Below, in pieces: positions 44,398 through 52,567 of a DNA stretch of 64,000 nt (the first letter of the stretch is position 1; every line of letters starts with the position of its first letter). The position numbers and the translations under genes are program-made. The stretch comes from Thermasporomyces composti (GTDB lineage Bacteria > Actinomycetota > Actinomycetes > Propionibacteriales > Actinopolymorphaceae). The DNA lies in contig NZ_QTUC01000001.1 of NCBI RefSeq assembly GCF_003386795.1, forward strand, positions 496,001 through 560,000, in the 5' to 3' direction. The notes under the pieces are model-generated. The model was not told the origin of the DNA and did no database searches. It saw nothing but the letters and a program-made list of their open reading frames with translations.

Positions 44398-45225
44398 TCA
44401 GGCGTCGTGCGTCCACCCGAGCACTCTCGTCGCCTTCTGGCAGTCGTAGAACCCCTCGTGGCGCTCCAGCGGACGTCGAAGTGGAACGTCGGGATAGAAC
44501 CGGCGATGGAGCTCAGCCGACTCGATGGCGCTCGTCGTCGTGGGCGCGACGATGAAGAAGACCTCGTGCCCGGTGAAGTCGGCGCGCAGTCCGAGCAGGC
44601 AGGCCCGCACGCTGGCGTCGAGGTCGACCCAGCCCCACAGGTGCTTGGCCTCCGCGGCGAGCTGGTCCGGCGGAGCCACCTCGCGGGGCGGCGGGCCGGG
44701 CCGAATGCCGTGGAACCGCAGACTGGCGATGCGCATGTCGGGGTAGAGCCTGGCCACGGCGTCGGCCTGCTGTTCGCCCAGCCATTTCGACAGGCTGTAG
44801 GCGTCCTCGGCGTAGGTGGGGTGTGCTTCGTCGACGGGGAGGTAGTCGTACCGTGGCCGCCGGCTGTAGATGCCGCCGATCGCGTTGATGCTCGACGCGC
44901 AGACCACGCGACGGATGCCCACCTCCGCGGCCGCCATGAGCGCGTTGTAGGTGCCGACCACGTTGTTGGCGTGCACGACGTGCGGTGGTGCGTCCCACGG
45001 GGACGGCCTGGCCGCGAGGTGGATCAGACCCTCACAGCCGGCCAACCGAGCGCGCAGAGCGTCGTAGTCGGTGACGTCCACAGCGGTGACCGGGAGCGAG
45101 GCCGAGGTCCGAGCGGCCGGTTCGGCCACCTTGTCGAGCGCGACGACCTCGTGTCCTTCCGCCGCTGCGGCCGCGACCACGGCCCGGCCGAGTCGTCCAC
45201 TGGCACCAGTGACGGCGATACGCAC
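44398..45225 (-). CDS. NAD-dependent sugar epimerase/dehydrogenase (extended SDR)
   Basis: 275 residues from GTG 45225, preceded by AGAGGGG. Rossmann motif VTGASGRLGRA, the DVTDYDAL strand end, LIHLAARPSPWD, CASSINAIGGIYSR with catalytic Ser, and YSLSKWLGE (Y-x3-K). Similarity is to UDP-glucose 4-epimerase and uronate dehydrogenase-like SDRs. Pairing with mannonate dehydratase suggests uronate or aldonate conversion, but the exact reaction is not readable. An in-frame extension upstream to 45414 would add a DTDSDTDTDSDT stretch from a hexanucleotide repeat and was rejected. Confidence 0.75.
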   Translation of the reverse strand: MRIAVTGASGRLGRAVVAAAAAEGHEVVALDKVAEPAARTSASLPVTAVDVTDYDALRARLAGCEGLIHLAARPSPWDAPPHVVHANNVVGTYNALMAAAEVGIRRVVCASSINAIGGIYSRRPRYDYLPVDEAHPTYAEDAYSLSKWLGEQQADAVARLYPDMRIASLRFHGIRPGPPPREVAPPDQLAAEAKHLWGWVDLDASVRACLLGLRADFTGHEVFFIVAPTTTSAIESAELHRRFYPDVPLRRPLERHEGFYDCQKATRVLGWTHDA

Positions 45226-45251
45226 CCGCCCACCCCTCTGTGTCTTCGCCT

Positions 45252-45302
45252 CGGTGTCCCTGTCGGTGTCGCTGTCGGTGTCGGTGTCGCTGTCGGTGTC
45301 GC
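45252..45302. repeat. Hexanucleotide repeat array (GGTGTC / GCTGTC family)
   Basis: About eight units alternating between GGTGTC and close variants (CCTGTC, GCTGTC), in the 257-bp gap between ftsK and the sugar epimerase. The rest of that gap shows nothing I could assign. Confidence 0.85.
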
Positions 45303-45482
45303 GGCGTTGCCGTGGTGTCGCCCTGTCCTCGCGGTCGACGACCGGGATCGCTTCGCGCTCGGTTCCCTCAGGGCGTCGGAACACGGCCGTGGACCGCGAG
45401 CCCGCACGCATCATCCCTGATCCCGCACGAGCGGTCGCGCCGACGGCCGAGGTTGGTCGCCCCTCGACGGCGAGACGGCGGC

Positions 45483-48056
45483 TCAGCCTTCGCCACGGAG
45501 CCGGGCGAGGAGGTCGTCCAGCTCCTCCGGCTTGACCAGGACGTCTCGCGCCTTCGATCCCTCGCTCGGTCCGACGACGCCCCGGCTCTCCAGGATGTCC
45601 ATGAGCCGGCCGGCCTTGGCGAACCCCACCCGCAGCTTGCGCTGCAGCATCGATGTCGAGCCGAACTGGGTGGAGACGACGAGCTCGGCGGCCTGCAGCA
45701 CGAGGTCCAGGTCGTCACCGATGTCGTCGTCGATCTCCTTCTTCGTCGCCGCCGACGCGGTGACGTCCTCGCGGTAGTTGGGCTGGAGCTGGCTCTTGCA
45801 GTGCTGGACGATCTTGCGGATCTCGGCCTCGCTGACCCACGCGCCCTGGATGCGGATGGGTTTGCTCGCGCCCATCGGAAGGAAGAGCCCATCACCTTGC
45901 CCGACGAGCTTCTCCGCGCCTGGCTGGTCGAGGATGACGCGGCTGTCGGCCATGCTCGACGTGGCGAACGCCAACCGGGACGGCACGTTGGCCTTGATCA
46001 ACCCGGTCACCACGTCGACCGACGGGCGCTGGGTGGCGAGGACCAGGTGGATGCCGGCGGCCCGGGCCAGCTGAGTGATCCGGACGACGGAGTCCTCGAC
46101 GTCGCGCGGCGCGACCATCATGAGGTCGGCCAGCTCGTCGACGATGACGAGCAGGTAGGGATAGGGCGCGAGGACTCGTTCACTGCCCGGCGGCGGAGTG
46201 ATCTTGCCGGTACGGACGGCCTTGTTGAAGTCGTCGATGTGCCGGAAGCCGAAGGCCGCGAGGTCGTCGTACCGGCGGTCCATCTCGGACACCACCCACT
46301 GCAGCGCCTCGGCGGCCTTCTTCGGGCTGGTGATGATGGGCGTGATGAGGTGGGGGATGCCGTCGTAGGCCGACAGCTCGACCCGCTTCGGGTCGACCAG
46401 GATCATGCGCACCTCGTCCGGCGTGGAGCGCATGAGGATCGAGCAGATCATCGAGTTGATGAAGCTCGACTTACCGGAGCCCGTGGCGCCGGCCACCAGC
46501 AGGTGCGGCATCTTGGCGAGGTTGGCGACGACGAAACCGCCCTCGACGTCCTTCCCGAGGCCGACCACCATCGGGTGCGAGTCCCGACGGGCGACTGACG
46601 AGCGCAGGACGTCTCCGAGACTGACGATCTCCTTGTCGGGGTTCGGGATCTCGACGCCGATCGCCGACTTGCCGGGGATGGGCGACAGGATGCGGACCTC
46701 GTTGCTGGCCACCGCGTAGGCGATGTTCTTGCTCAAGGCGGTGACCTTCTCGACCTTGACCGCGGGACCGAGCTCGACCTCGTAGCGGGTCACGGTGGGA
46801 CCGCGGGTGTAGCCCGTCACCTGCGCGTCGATCTCGAACTGCTCCAGCACCTCGGTGAGCCGCTCGACGATCTTGTCGGAGGCCTTCGTCCGAGGCTTGT
46901 GCGGCGACCCAGGAGCCAGCAGGTCGCTCGGTGGGAGAACGTACGTCACGTCACCCGACAGCGCCAGCTGCTCGACCCGTTGCGGGAGAGGTGAGTGCGG
47001 CGGAGGTTCCGGTGCCTTGGCCCCCTTGTCGGCGTCCGCCGGATCTGGTGCGGCGTCGACCGTCGCGCGCGCCTCGGTGCCGGACGCGTCGGCGCCGGTC
47101 GACCGGGCGCGTTGCGCCTCCTTGCCGGCCAGCACCGGGCTGTCGTACGGCAGGTCGCCGCCGACCGCGTCGTCGGACCCGCCTTGCGTCATGGCGCCGA
47201 TCCGTCGGCGTGGCCGGGACCGACGCAGCGGCTGAGTCCGCTTGGCGTCCTCGTCGACCAACGTGTCGCCGTTCGCCGAGGAACCGGCCGAGCCAGGGTG
47301 GCGGATCCTCGTGTAGAAGTCGTGCACCCGGCTCGACAGCGCGTGCAAGGGAGTGCCGCCCAGGACGAGCACGCCGAAGAGCGTCAACAGCACCAGCAGG
47401 GGCGCCGCGACGTACGGCGTGAGCAGATCGGCCGGAAGCGAGGCCATGACGTACCCGATCGCTCCCCCAGCCGGCTCCAGGCTCTCGACCCCGTTCGTCG
47501 GGCGCGGGATGCCGTGCCGGATGTGGATGAGCCCCAGCGATCCGCCCAACACCGACAGCCAGCCGATGAGCTGACGTCCGCCGGGTCCGTCGCGGTCCGG
47601 ATGACGAAGGGTCCGCCAGGCGACCACGAGGAGCAGCAACGGCATCGCCCAGCTCAACGTGCCGACACTGCCGGACACGATGCTCCGTACGACCTCGCCG
47701 ACCCGGTTGGGCATCTGCCACCAGACCGACGCCGCGACGATCACCGCGACTCCGAGGACCAGCAGACCGACGCCGTCCCGACGGACCTCGGGGTCGACCT
47801 CCTCGGTGCCGGAGCCGAGCCGGCGCACGATGCCGCCGACGAGATGGGCGAGACCGAGCCACACGCCGACGACGAGGCGGGCCAGCGCGACACCCGCCCG
47901 ACTGACCACGCCACTGCCCAAGGGCCGAGGTGGCGGGCGGCGAGCCTGAGGGCGGCGGGTGGCGCCACGGGTCTTGGTCGCGGTCGCCCTGGTGCGGGCG
48001 GAACTGGTGGTGCGTGCCTGCCCCCGGCCTACGGACGACGACGTACGGGGCGACAT
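45483..48056 (-). CDS. ftsK: DNA translocase FtsK/SpoIIIE
   Basis: Septal motor that clears chromosomes during division. The 857 residues comprise a basic N-terminus, four to five transmembrane helices (about 90-250), a variable acidic linker (260-390), and the ATPase. The ATPase has Walker A AGATGSGKSS near 520, Walker B YLLVIVDELADLMM, LATQRPSVDVVTGLIKANVPS and LDQPGAEKLVGQGD. The C-terminal gamma winged helix (TSMLQRKLRVGFAKAGRLMD) reads polar DNA motifs. ATG 48056 has only a weak ribosome site. It anchors the conserved ftsK-to-clgR order. Confidence 0.95.
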   Translation of the reverse strand: MSPRTSSSVGRGQARTTSSARTRATATKTRGATRRPQARRPPPRPLGSGVVSRAGVALARLVVGVWLGLAHLVGGIVRRLGSGTEEVDPEVRRDGVGLLVLGVAVIVAASVWWQMPNRVGEVVRSIVSGSVGTLSWAMPLLLLVVAWRTLRHPDRDGPGGRQLIGWLSVLGGSLGLIHIRHGIPRPTNGVESLEPAGGAIGYVMASLPADLLTPYVAAPLLVLLTLFGVLVLGGTPLHALSSRVHDFYTRIRHPGSAGSSANGDTLVDEDAKRTQPLRRSRPRRRIGAMTQGGSDDAVGGDLPYDSPVLAGKEAQRARSTGADASGTEARATVDAAPDPADADKGAKAPEPPPHSPLPQRVEQLALSGDVTYVLPPSDLLAPGSPHKPRTKASDKIVERLTEVLEQFEIDAQVTGYTRGPTVTRYEVELGPAVKVEKVTALSKNIAYAVASNEVRILSPIPGKSAIGVEIPNPDKEIVSLGDVLRSSVARRDSHPMVVGLGKDVEGGFVVANLAKMPHLLVAGATGSGKSSFINSMICSILMRSTPDEVRMILVDPKRVELSAYDGIPHLITPIITSPKKAAEALQWVVSEMDRRYDDLAAFGFRHIDDFNKAVRTGKITPPPGSERVLAPYPYLLVIVDELADLMMVAPRDVEDSVVRITQLARAAGIHLVLATQRPSVDVVTGLIKANVPSRLAFATSSMADSRVILDQPGAEKLVGQGDGLFLPMGASKPIRIQGAWVSEAEIRKIVQHCKSQLQPNYREDVTASAATKKEIDDDIGDDLDLVLQAAELVVSTQFGSTSMLQRKLRVGFAKAGRLMDILESRGVVGPSEGSKARDVLVKPEELDDLLARLRGEG

Positions 48057-48187
48057 GACTAGTGAGCGTACGGGATCGCCGCTGCGGGCTCACGTCTCAC
48101 ACGCCGTCGCGGCCGAGGGCCCGGGATCGGACGTCACCCGGCGGATCCGGCGTGGTCGCGAGCGTCACCGAGGGGCTCGACGTACGT

Positions 48188-48222
48188 CAGCTCACGGCCA
48201 GCTCACGGCTCGTCAGCTCACG
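48188..48222. repeat. Three 9-bp direct repeats in the ftsK-P450 spacer
   Basis: CAGCTCACG at 48188, 48199 and 48214, followed by a related CAGGTCACC near 48225. They lie in the 339-bp divergent gap 48057-48395, about 180 bp upstream of the P450 gene. Nothing else was assigned in that gap. Confidence 0.8.
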
Positions 48223-48395
48223 TCAGGTCACCGTTGGGAGCAGGAGTCCTGTCGGCCAGGAGTCACTGTCCGGAGCACGAGCCACTGCGGGAGCAGATCG
48301 CCACCCCTTGATCGTTGCCATGACATCAGCGGACGCTCAGAGCCTCTGGAGCTTCTGACCGACCTCAGCCGGACCACGAGGGAGGACGCACCGGC

Positions 48396-49622
48396 ATGGC
48401 CCAGACCGACATCGTTGGGACGACCGAACCGCTGGCGTTGGACGACAGCTTCGTGCAAGACCCCTACGCGGTCTACGAGTGGCTGCGCGACGAGGGACCG
48501 GCCCGCAAGGTGCTCCTCCCGAGTGGGTGGGGCGTGTGGGTCGTCACCAGGTACGCGGAGGCTCGCGCTGCCCTCACCGACCCACGTCTGCGCAAGGACA
48601 GTCGGGTCCTCCAGCGGTACATGCCGGACGCGGCGCCTCCTGAGGATGACTCCTTGGCCCTGGCTTTGCAGGCCCACATGCTCAACTCGGACCCTCCCGA
48701 CCACACCCGGCTCCGGAAGCTCGTGGGCAAGGCGTTCACCGCCCGTCGGGTCGCGGCGCTGCGACCGCGGATCGAGGCCATCACCACGGAGCTGCTCGAC
48801 GCGATGGCGGACCTGGACGACGACCCGGTGGACCTGATCGACCACTTCGCCTTTCCGCTACCGATGACCGTCATCTGCGAGCTGCTCGGCGTCCCCGACG
48901 GCGACCGACAGGAGTTCCGCGCCTGGTCGACAACCGTTCTGTCGGACGCTCCGGACCAGGAGGTGCGCGCGGCGTCGACTGCGATGGCGGACTACCTCGT
49001 CGACCTGCTCGCGGTGAAACGCGCCAAGCCCGCGGACGACCTGCTCACCGGGCTCATCCAGGCGCGTGACCACGAGGACCGGCTCAACGAGCAGGAGCTC
49101 GTGTCCATGGTGTTCGTGCTCCTGGTCGCCGGGCACGAGACGACGGTCAACCTCATCGGCAACGGCACTCTCGCTCTGCTCCGCCACCCCGACCAGCTGG
49201 CCCGACTCCGTCAGGACCCGTCGCTCGTTCCGGGGGCCGTCGAGGAGCTGCTGCGCTACAACGGACCGGTCAACCTGGCGACGATGAGGTACACGACCGA
49301 GCCGGTCCGACTCGGCGATGTGGAGATCCCGGCCGGGGAGTTCGTCCTGGTCTCCCTCGCGTCCGCGAACCACGACGACCGACGGTTCGCGGACCCGGAG
49401 CGGCTGGACATCGGCCGCGAGGCGACGGGTCACCTCGCGTTCGGCCACGGCATCCACTACTGCCTCGGCGCGCCCTTGGCACGTCTGGAGGGGGAGGTCG
49501 CCTTCCGTCAGCTTTTCGACCGCTTCCCCGGCCTCCGGCTCGCCGCCGCGCCTGCGGAGCTGCGCTGGCGGAACAGCACGCTGATCCGCGGGTTGGTTCG
49601 CCTGCCCGTCCACCTGGCCTGA
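48396..49622 (+). CDS. Cytochrome P450 (CYP107-like bacterial class)
   Basis: Soluble haem monooxygenase of 408 residues. I-helix oxygen-activation motif AGHETT at 245-250, the K-helix ExxR as EELLRYNGPV, and haem loop FGHGIHYCLG at 349-358 with Cys356. LNSDPPDHTRLRKLVGKAF and FPLPMTVICELLGVP match the CYP107/105 group that hydroxylates macrolides, terpenoids and drugs. It needs ferredoxin and reductase partners not found here. ATG 48396. It stands alone with no biosynthetic neighbours, so substrate is unknown. Confidence 0.93.
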   Translation: MAQTDIVGTTEPLALDDSFVQDPYAVYEWLRDEGPARKVLLPSGWGVWVVTRYAEARAALTDPRLRKDSRVLQRYMPDAAPPEDDSLALALQAHMLNSDPPDHTRLRKLVGKAFTARRVAALRPRIEAITTELLDAMADLDDDPVDLIDHFAFPLPMTVICELLGVPDGDRQEFRAWSTTVLSDAPDQEVRAASTAMADYLVDLLAVKRAKPADDLLTGLIQARDHEDRLNEQELVSMVFVLLVAGHETTVNLIGNGTLALLRHPDQLARLRQDPSLVPGAVEELLRYNGPVNLATMRYTTEPVRLGDVEIPAGEFVLVSLASANHDDRRFADPERLDIGREATGHLAFGHGIHYCLGAPLARLEGEVAFRQLFDRFPGLRLAAAPAELRWRNSTLIRGLVRLPVHLA

Positions 49623-49790
49623 TCGCGCCCCGCGGGCAACCTGCCTCGCGAGCAACCCGCCCCGTGGCACGCCGGCCACGGGTGGGCAGGACCACGGTGT
49701 GGCGCGCGCCGGCGCGGATGATGATCGACACAGAGGATGATCGGGGAGTGGGTGACGACCCCCTCTCCACCAACGAGTCGAAGGAGCCTC

Positions 49791-50849
49791 GTGACCGCGG
49801 ACCCACTCGTGTCACACCTCCGCGCCGCCCGCGCGGCGCGCGCGTTCTCCGGCGCCGCCTGGTCGGTCGGCACCGCGGACGGACCGGTGAGTCGGGGTGT
49901 CGTGGGCACCCTGTCCTGGGATGGTCCGCCCGTCGCCGACGACACCCTCTGGGACCTCGCGTCGCTCACCAAGCCGATTGTCGGGCTCGCCGTCATGGCG
50001 CTGCTCGAGCGAGGACGGATCGCCCTCAGCGACTCGGTCGAGATGCACCTGCCGGACTATGCCGGGACCGAGGTAGGCGGTGTGACGGTCTGGCACCTGC
50101 TGACCCACACCGGCGGAGTGCCCGGGCACCAGCCGCTGTGGCGAACGCACTCGAACCGGTCGGGCATGCTCCGTGCGCTCCGCGAGCTGCGCCTGCAGAG
50201 TCCGCCGGGCACGCGGGTCGCCTACTCCTCCCCCGGTTTCATGATCCTCGGACTGGTCGCCGAGGCCGCGGCCGACCAACCGCTTGACGAGCTCGTCCGC
50301 CAGACGGTCACCGAACCGGTGGGGATGCCGGACACCGGGTTCAACCCTCCGCGCGACCGGTGGGCGCGGACCGCCGCCACCGAACGGTGTCCGTGGCGGG
50401 GGCGGGTCGTGCAGGGCACCGTGCACGACGAGAACGCCCACGTCTTCGGCGGTGTGGCCGGGCACGCCGGGCTGTTCTCCTCCCTCGGCGACATGGAGCG
50501 GCTCGCGCTCGCTCTGCTGCGTGGTGGCCGGACGGAGGCTGGTCGTCTCCTGGACGCCCACACGCTCCACGTCATGACCAGCCCGGCCACCGATCACCTC
50601 AACGAGCGACGGTCGTTGGCCTGGCAAGGAGTCGACCGGCTCGCGGCGGCTCCGGGCGACCTGCTCAGCGCCCGCGCCTACGGGCACACCGGCTTCACGG
50701 GGACGAGCGTGTGGGTGGACCCGGAGCTGGACTTCTACGCGGTACTGCTCACCAACCGCGTCCACCCGACCCGGGACTCGCCGCAGATCGCGACGGTTCG
50801 GGCGAGGTTCCACAACCTCGCCGTCCTGCGGACCCGACGTCAGCCCTGA
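49791..50849 (+). CDS. Serine hydrolase of the class C beta-lactamase / D-aminopeptidase fold
   Basis: 352 residues from GTG 49791 behind AAGGAG. Penicillin-binding fold motifs: SLTK at 58-61 (nucleophile Ser58, Lys61), Y-S-S at 145-147 in place of Y-x-N, and HTGFTG in place of KTG. The block VWHLLTHTGGVPGH is a family hallmark. No signal peptide is evident, so it may be cytoplasmic and act as an esterase or peptidase rather than a beta-lactamase. Its 3' end overlaps the convergent gene at 50840-50849. Confidence 0.85.
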   Translation: MTADPLVSHLRAARAARAFSGAAWSVGTADGPVSRGVVGTLSWDGPPVADDTLWDLASLTKPIVGLAVMALLERGRIALSDSVEMHLPDYAGTEVGGVTVWHLLTHTGGVPGHQPLWRTHSNRSGMLRALRELRLQSPPGTRVAYSSPGFMILGLVAEAAADQPLDELVRQTVTEPVGMPDTGFNPPRDRWARTAATERCPWRGRVVQGTVHDENAHVFGGVAGHAGLFSSLGDMERLALALLRGGRTEAGRLLDAHTLHVMTSPATDHLNERRSLAWQGVDRLAAAPGDLLSARAYGHTGFTGTSVWVDPELDFYAVLLTNRVHPTRDSPQIATVRARFHNLAVLRTRRQP

Positions 50850-51520
50850 CGGAAGACCAGCCGAGCGGTTCGGTACAGCGACGCCACCTGCCAGGCCACG
50901 ACGATCAGCGTGGCCAGGCCGACCAGGCTGACCGGGGTCGATGCCGCCATCATGTCGAGCGCCCGGGCCGGGGTGAGCAGGTTCATCGCCACCGAGCTCG
51001 CCACGACGGACGCCACGGCGACACCGCACACGGCGACGAGGGCGACGACGACGGGACGGACCGGCCGGCGTCGCCGTGCGGTCCAGGTCACCGAGGCGAG
51101 TCCCGCGACACCGCCCAGCGCACCGAGGATGCCGAACCCGTCGGTCAGCGTCGACAGCAGGCTGACCAGCCGGCTCGACGGCTCGGATGGCGACATCGCC
51201 GCGCCGGCCGGTGGCCACAGGCGCCAGGAGAGCATCCAGGCCAGCGTCAGCGCCGGCATCGAGAGCGCGAAGAGCGTCGCGGTCCGCCCCGCCTGGGCCG
51301 CGAGGAGCTCAGGACGATACGCCGCCGCCACGTCAGCAGGTGGGCCGGCGTCGGCGACCGCCCGGCGCTCGGCGTCGTGAGCGGACAGGCCCGCCCTTCG
51401 GTACGCGTGTGCGGCGTCGTGCAACCCGTCGGCCAGCTCGGCGAGGACGTCACGACGGAGGCCGCGGGGTCCGGGTAGATCCTTCGCCACCTGGCGCACG
51501 TACGCGCTGATGACGCTCAC
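50840..51520 (-). CDS. Membrane protein with permease-prefix-like N-terminus, coupled to PadR
   Basis: 226 residues. The N-terminal 70 (VRQVAKDLPGPRGLRRDVL, ELADGLHDAAHAYRRAGLS, HDAERRAVADAG) resemble the permease-prefix/HAAS region often found after PadR genes. Four to five transmembrane segments follow. GTG 51520 overlaps the padR stop as GTGA, so the two are co-translated. Function unknown; such pairs are usually an envelope-stress or transporter regulator and its target. Confidence 0.72.
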   Translation of the reverse strand: MSVISAYVRQVAKDLPGPRGLRRDVLAELADGLHDAAHAYRRAGLSAHDAERRAVADAGPPADVAAAYRPELLAAQAGRTATLFALSMPALTLAWMLSWRLWPPAGAAMSPSEPSSRLVSLLSTLTDGFGILGALGGVAGLASVTWTARRRRPVRPVVVALVAVCGVAVASVVASSVAMNLLTPARALDMMAASTPVSLVGLATLIVVAWQVASLYRTARLVFRQG

Positions 51521-51840
51521 GCGTGGCTCCCGAGGGCCTCGCCAATGACCTTGGTGAAGTGTCCCCACGCGTCCCGCTCCCTGGCCAGGGCGAGCCGTCC
51601 AGCGGGGGTGAGCGCGTAGGTGCGCCGCCGCCGTCCGCCGACGACATTCCACTCGCCGCTGATGTACCCGGCCCGCTCGAGTCGGCGCAAGGCCGGGTAG
51701 ACGCTGCCGGTGGGGGCATCCAGGGCCCCGCCGCTGCGGACCTGGAGCGACTCGATGATGGCATACCCGTGGAGGGGGCCGTCCTCGAGTGCGGCCAAGA
51801 GCAGGGCGTCGAGGTGGCCGCGGACGAGGTCGATCTTCAC
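51517..51840 (-). CDS. PadR-family transcriptional regulator
   Basis: Winged-helix repressor of 107 residues: LDALLLAALEDGPLHGYAI, GSVYPALRRLERAGYIS (recognition helix and wing) and RRRTYALTPAGRLAL are the PadR signature. Subfamily-2 length with a short C-terminal dimerisation helix. It probably represses its own two-gene operon. No canonical ATGT-N-ACAT operator was seen in the 168-bp divergent gap. Confidence 0.92.
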   Translation of the reverse strand: MKIDLVRGHLDALLLAALEDGPLHGYAIIESLQVRSGGALDAPTGSVYPALRRLERAGYISGEWNVVGGRRRRTYALTPAGRLALARERDAWGHFTKVIGEALGSHA

Positions 51841-52008
51841 GACTCGCAGCGTAGCCCGTCGAACCGGTCATAACGCGGCCCGAGCGCGAGGTCAGGGTGC
51901 GCTCAGGGTTGCCCTGACCGCCGGCCCGGGGCGGGCCAGGGGCGTTCCGGATGCATGCGTAGGCAGCCAACGCATAGGGTCGTCGGCGTTCGTCATGAGG
52001 GAGGAGTT

Positions 52009-52503
52009 GTGACACCCGCCGCTAACCTCGCCGCCGCGGACGCCGTCTCATCCACGCAGTCCCCCACGGGACCGCGCGCCAGCCTGTGGACACTGCGCGT
52101 CATCGTGTCCCTCCACGCGCTGTTCGCCCTCGCTCAACCGGTGCTGGCGGGTGCGTACCTCAACGGCGAGTTCGACGCCCTCAGCTACCACGGGATCAAC
52201 GCGGACCTCGTCATCTTCTTCGACATGGTCCAGTTCGTCGTCGCGGTGATCTACTGCTGGGCCGGGAAGGGCTCGGGTCTGCCGGCTCTCCTCTCCGTCG
52301 CGCTGTTCTTCGCCGAGGGTCTGCAGATCGGCATGGGCTACGAGCGCAACCTCTTGATCCACATCCCCCTCGGCGTCGGCATCGTCGTGCTGCAGCTCGC
52401 GCTCGCCGTGTGGGTCTGGCGCGCGAAGGCACGGAGACCGAGGAGCTGGGGTTTGCGCGCACGGCCCTCCAAGGCGCGCGCCCAGGCGCGTCCTCGCCCG
52501 TAG
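52009..52503 (+). CDS. Small integral membrane protein, unknown function
   Basis: 164 residues from GTG 52009, directly behind GGGAGGAG. Four hydrophobic helices (about 30-50, 62-82, 88-106 and 114-136), with a conserved-looking NGEFDALSYHGINAD loop and a basic C-terminal tail (ARPSKARAQARPRP). I do not recognise the family with certainty. It lies 64 bp before a multicopper oxidase on the same strand, so co-transcription is possible. Confidence 0.75.
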   Translation: MTPAANLAAADAVSSTQSPTGPRASLWTLRVIVSLHALFALAQPVLAGAYLNGEFDALSYHGINADLVIFFDMVQFVVAVIYCWAGKGSGLPALLSVALFFAEGLQIGMGYERNLLIHIPLGVGIVVLQLALAVWVWRAKARRPRSWGLRARPSKARAQARPRP

Positions 52504-52567
52504 CGTTCCCCGCCCCGGGCCTCGACCATCGCCGGACTGTCAGCTCACATCGCAGGAAGTGTTCGTG

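Noticed and set aside
45226-45414. N-terminal extension of the sugar epimerase through the hexanucleotide repeat
   Set aside because: Would add an Asp/Thr tract ahead of the Rossmann fold; the GTG at 45225 has a good ribosome site and begins the fold correctly.
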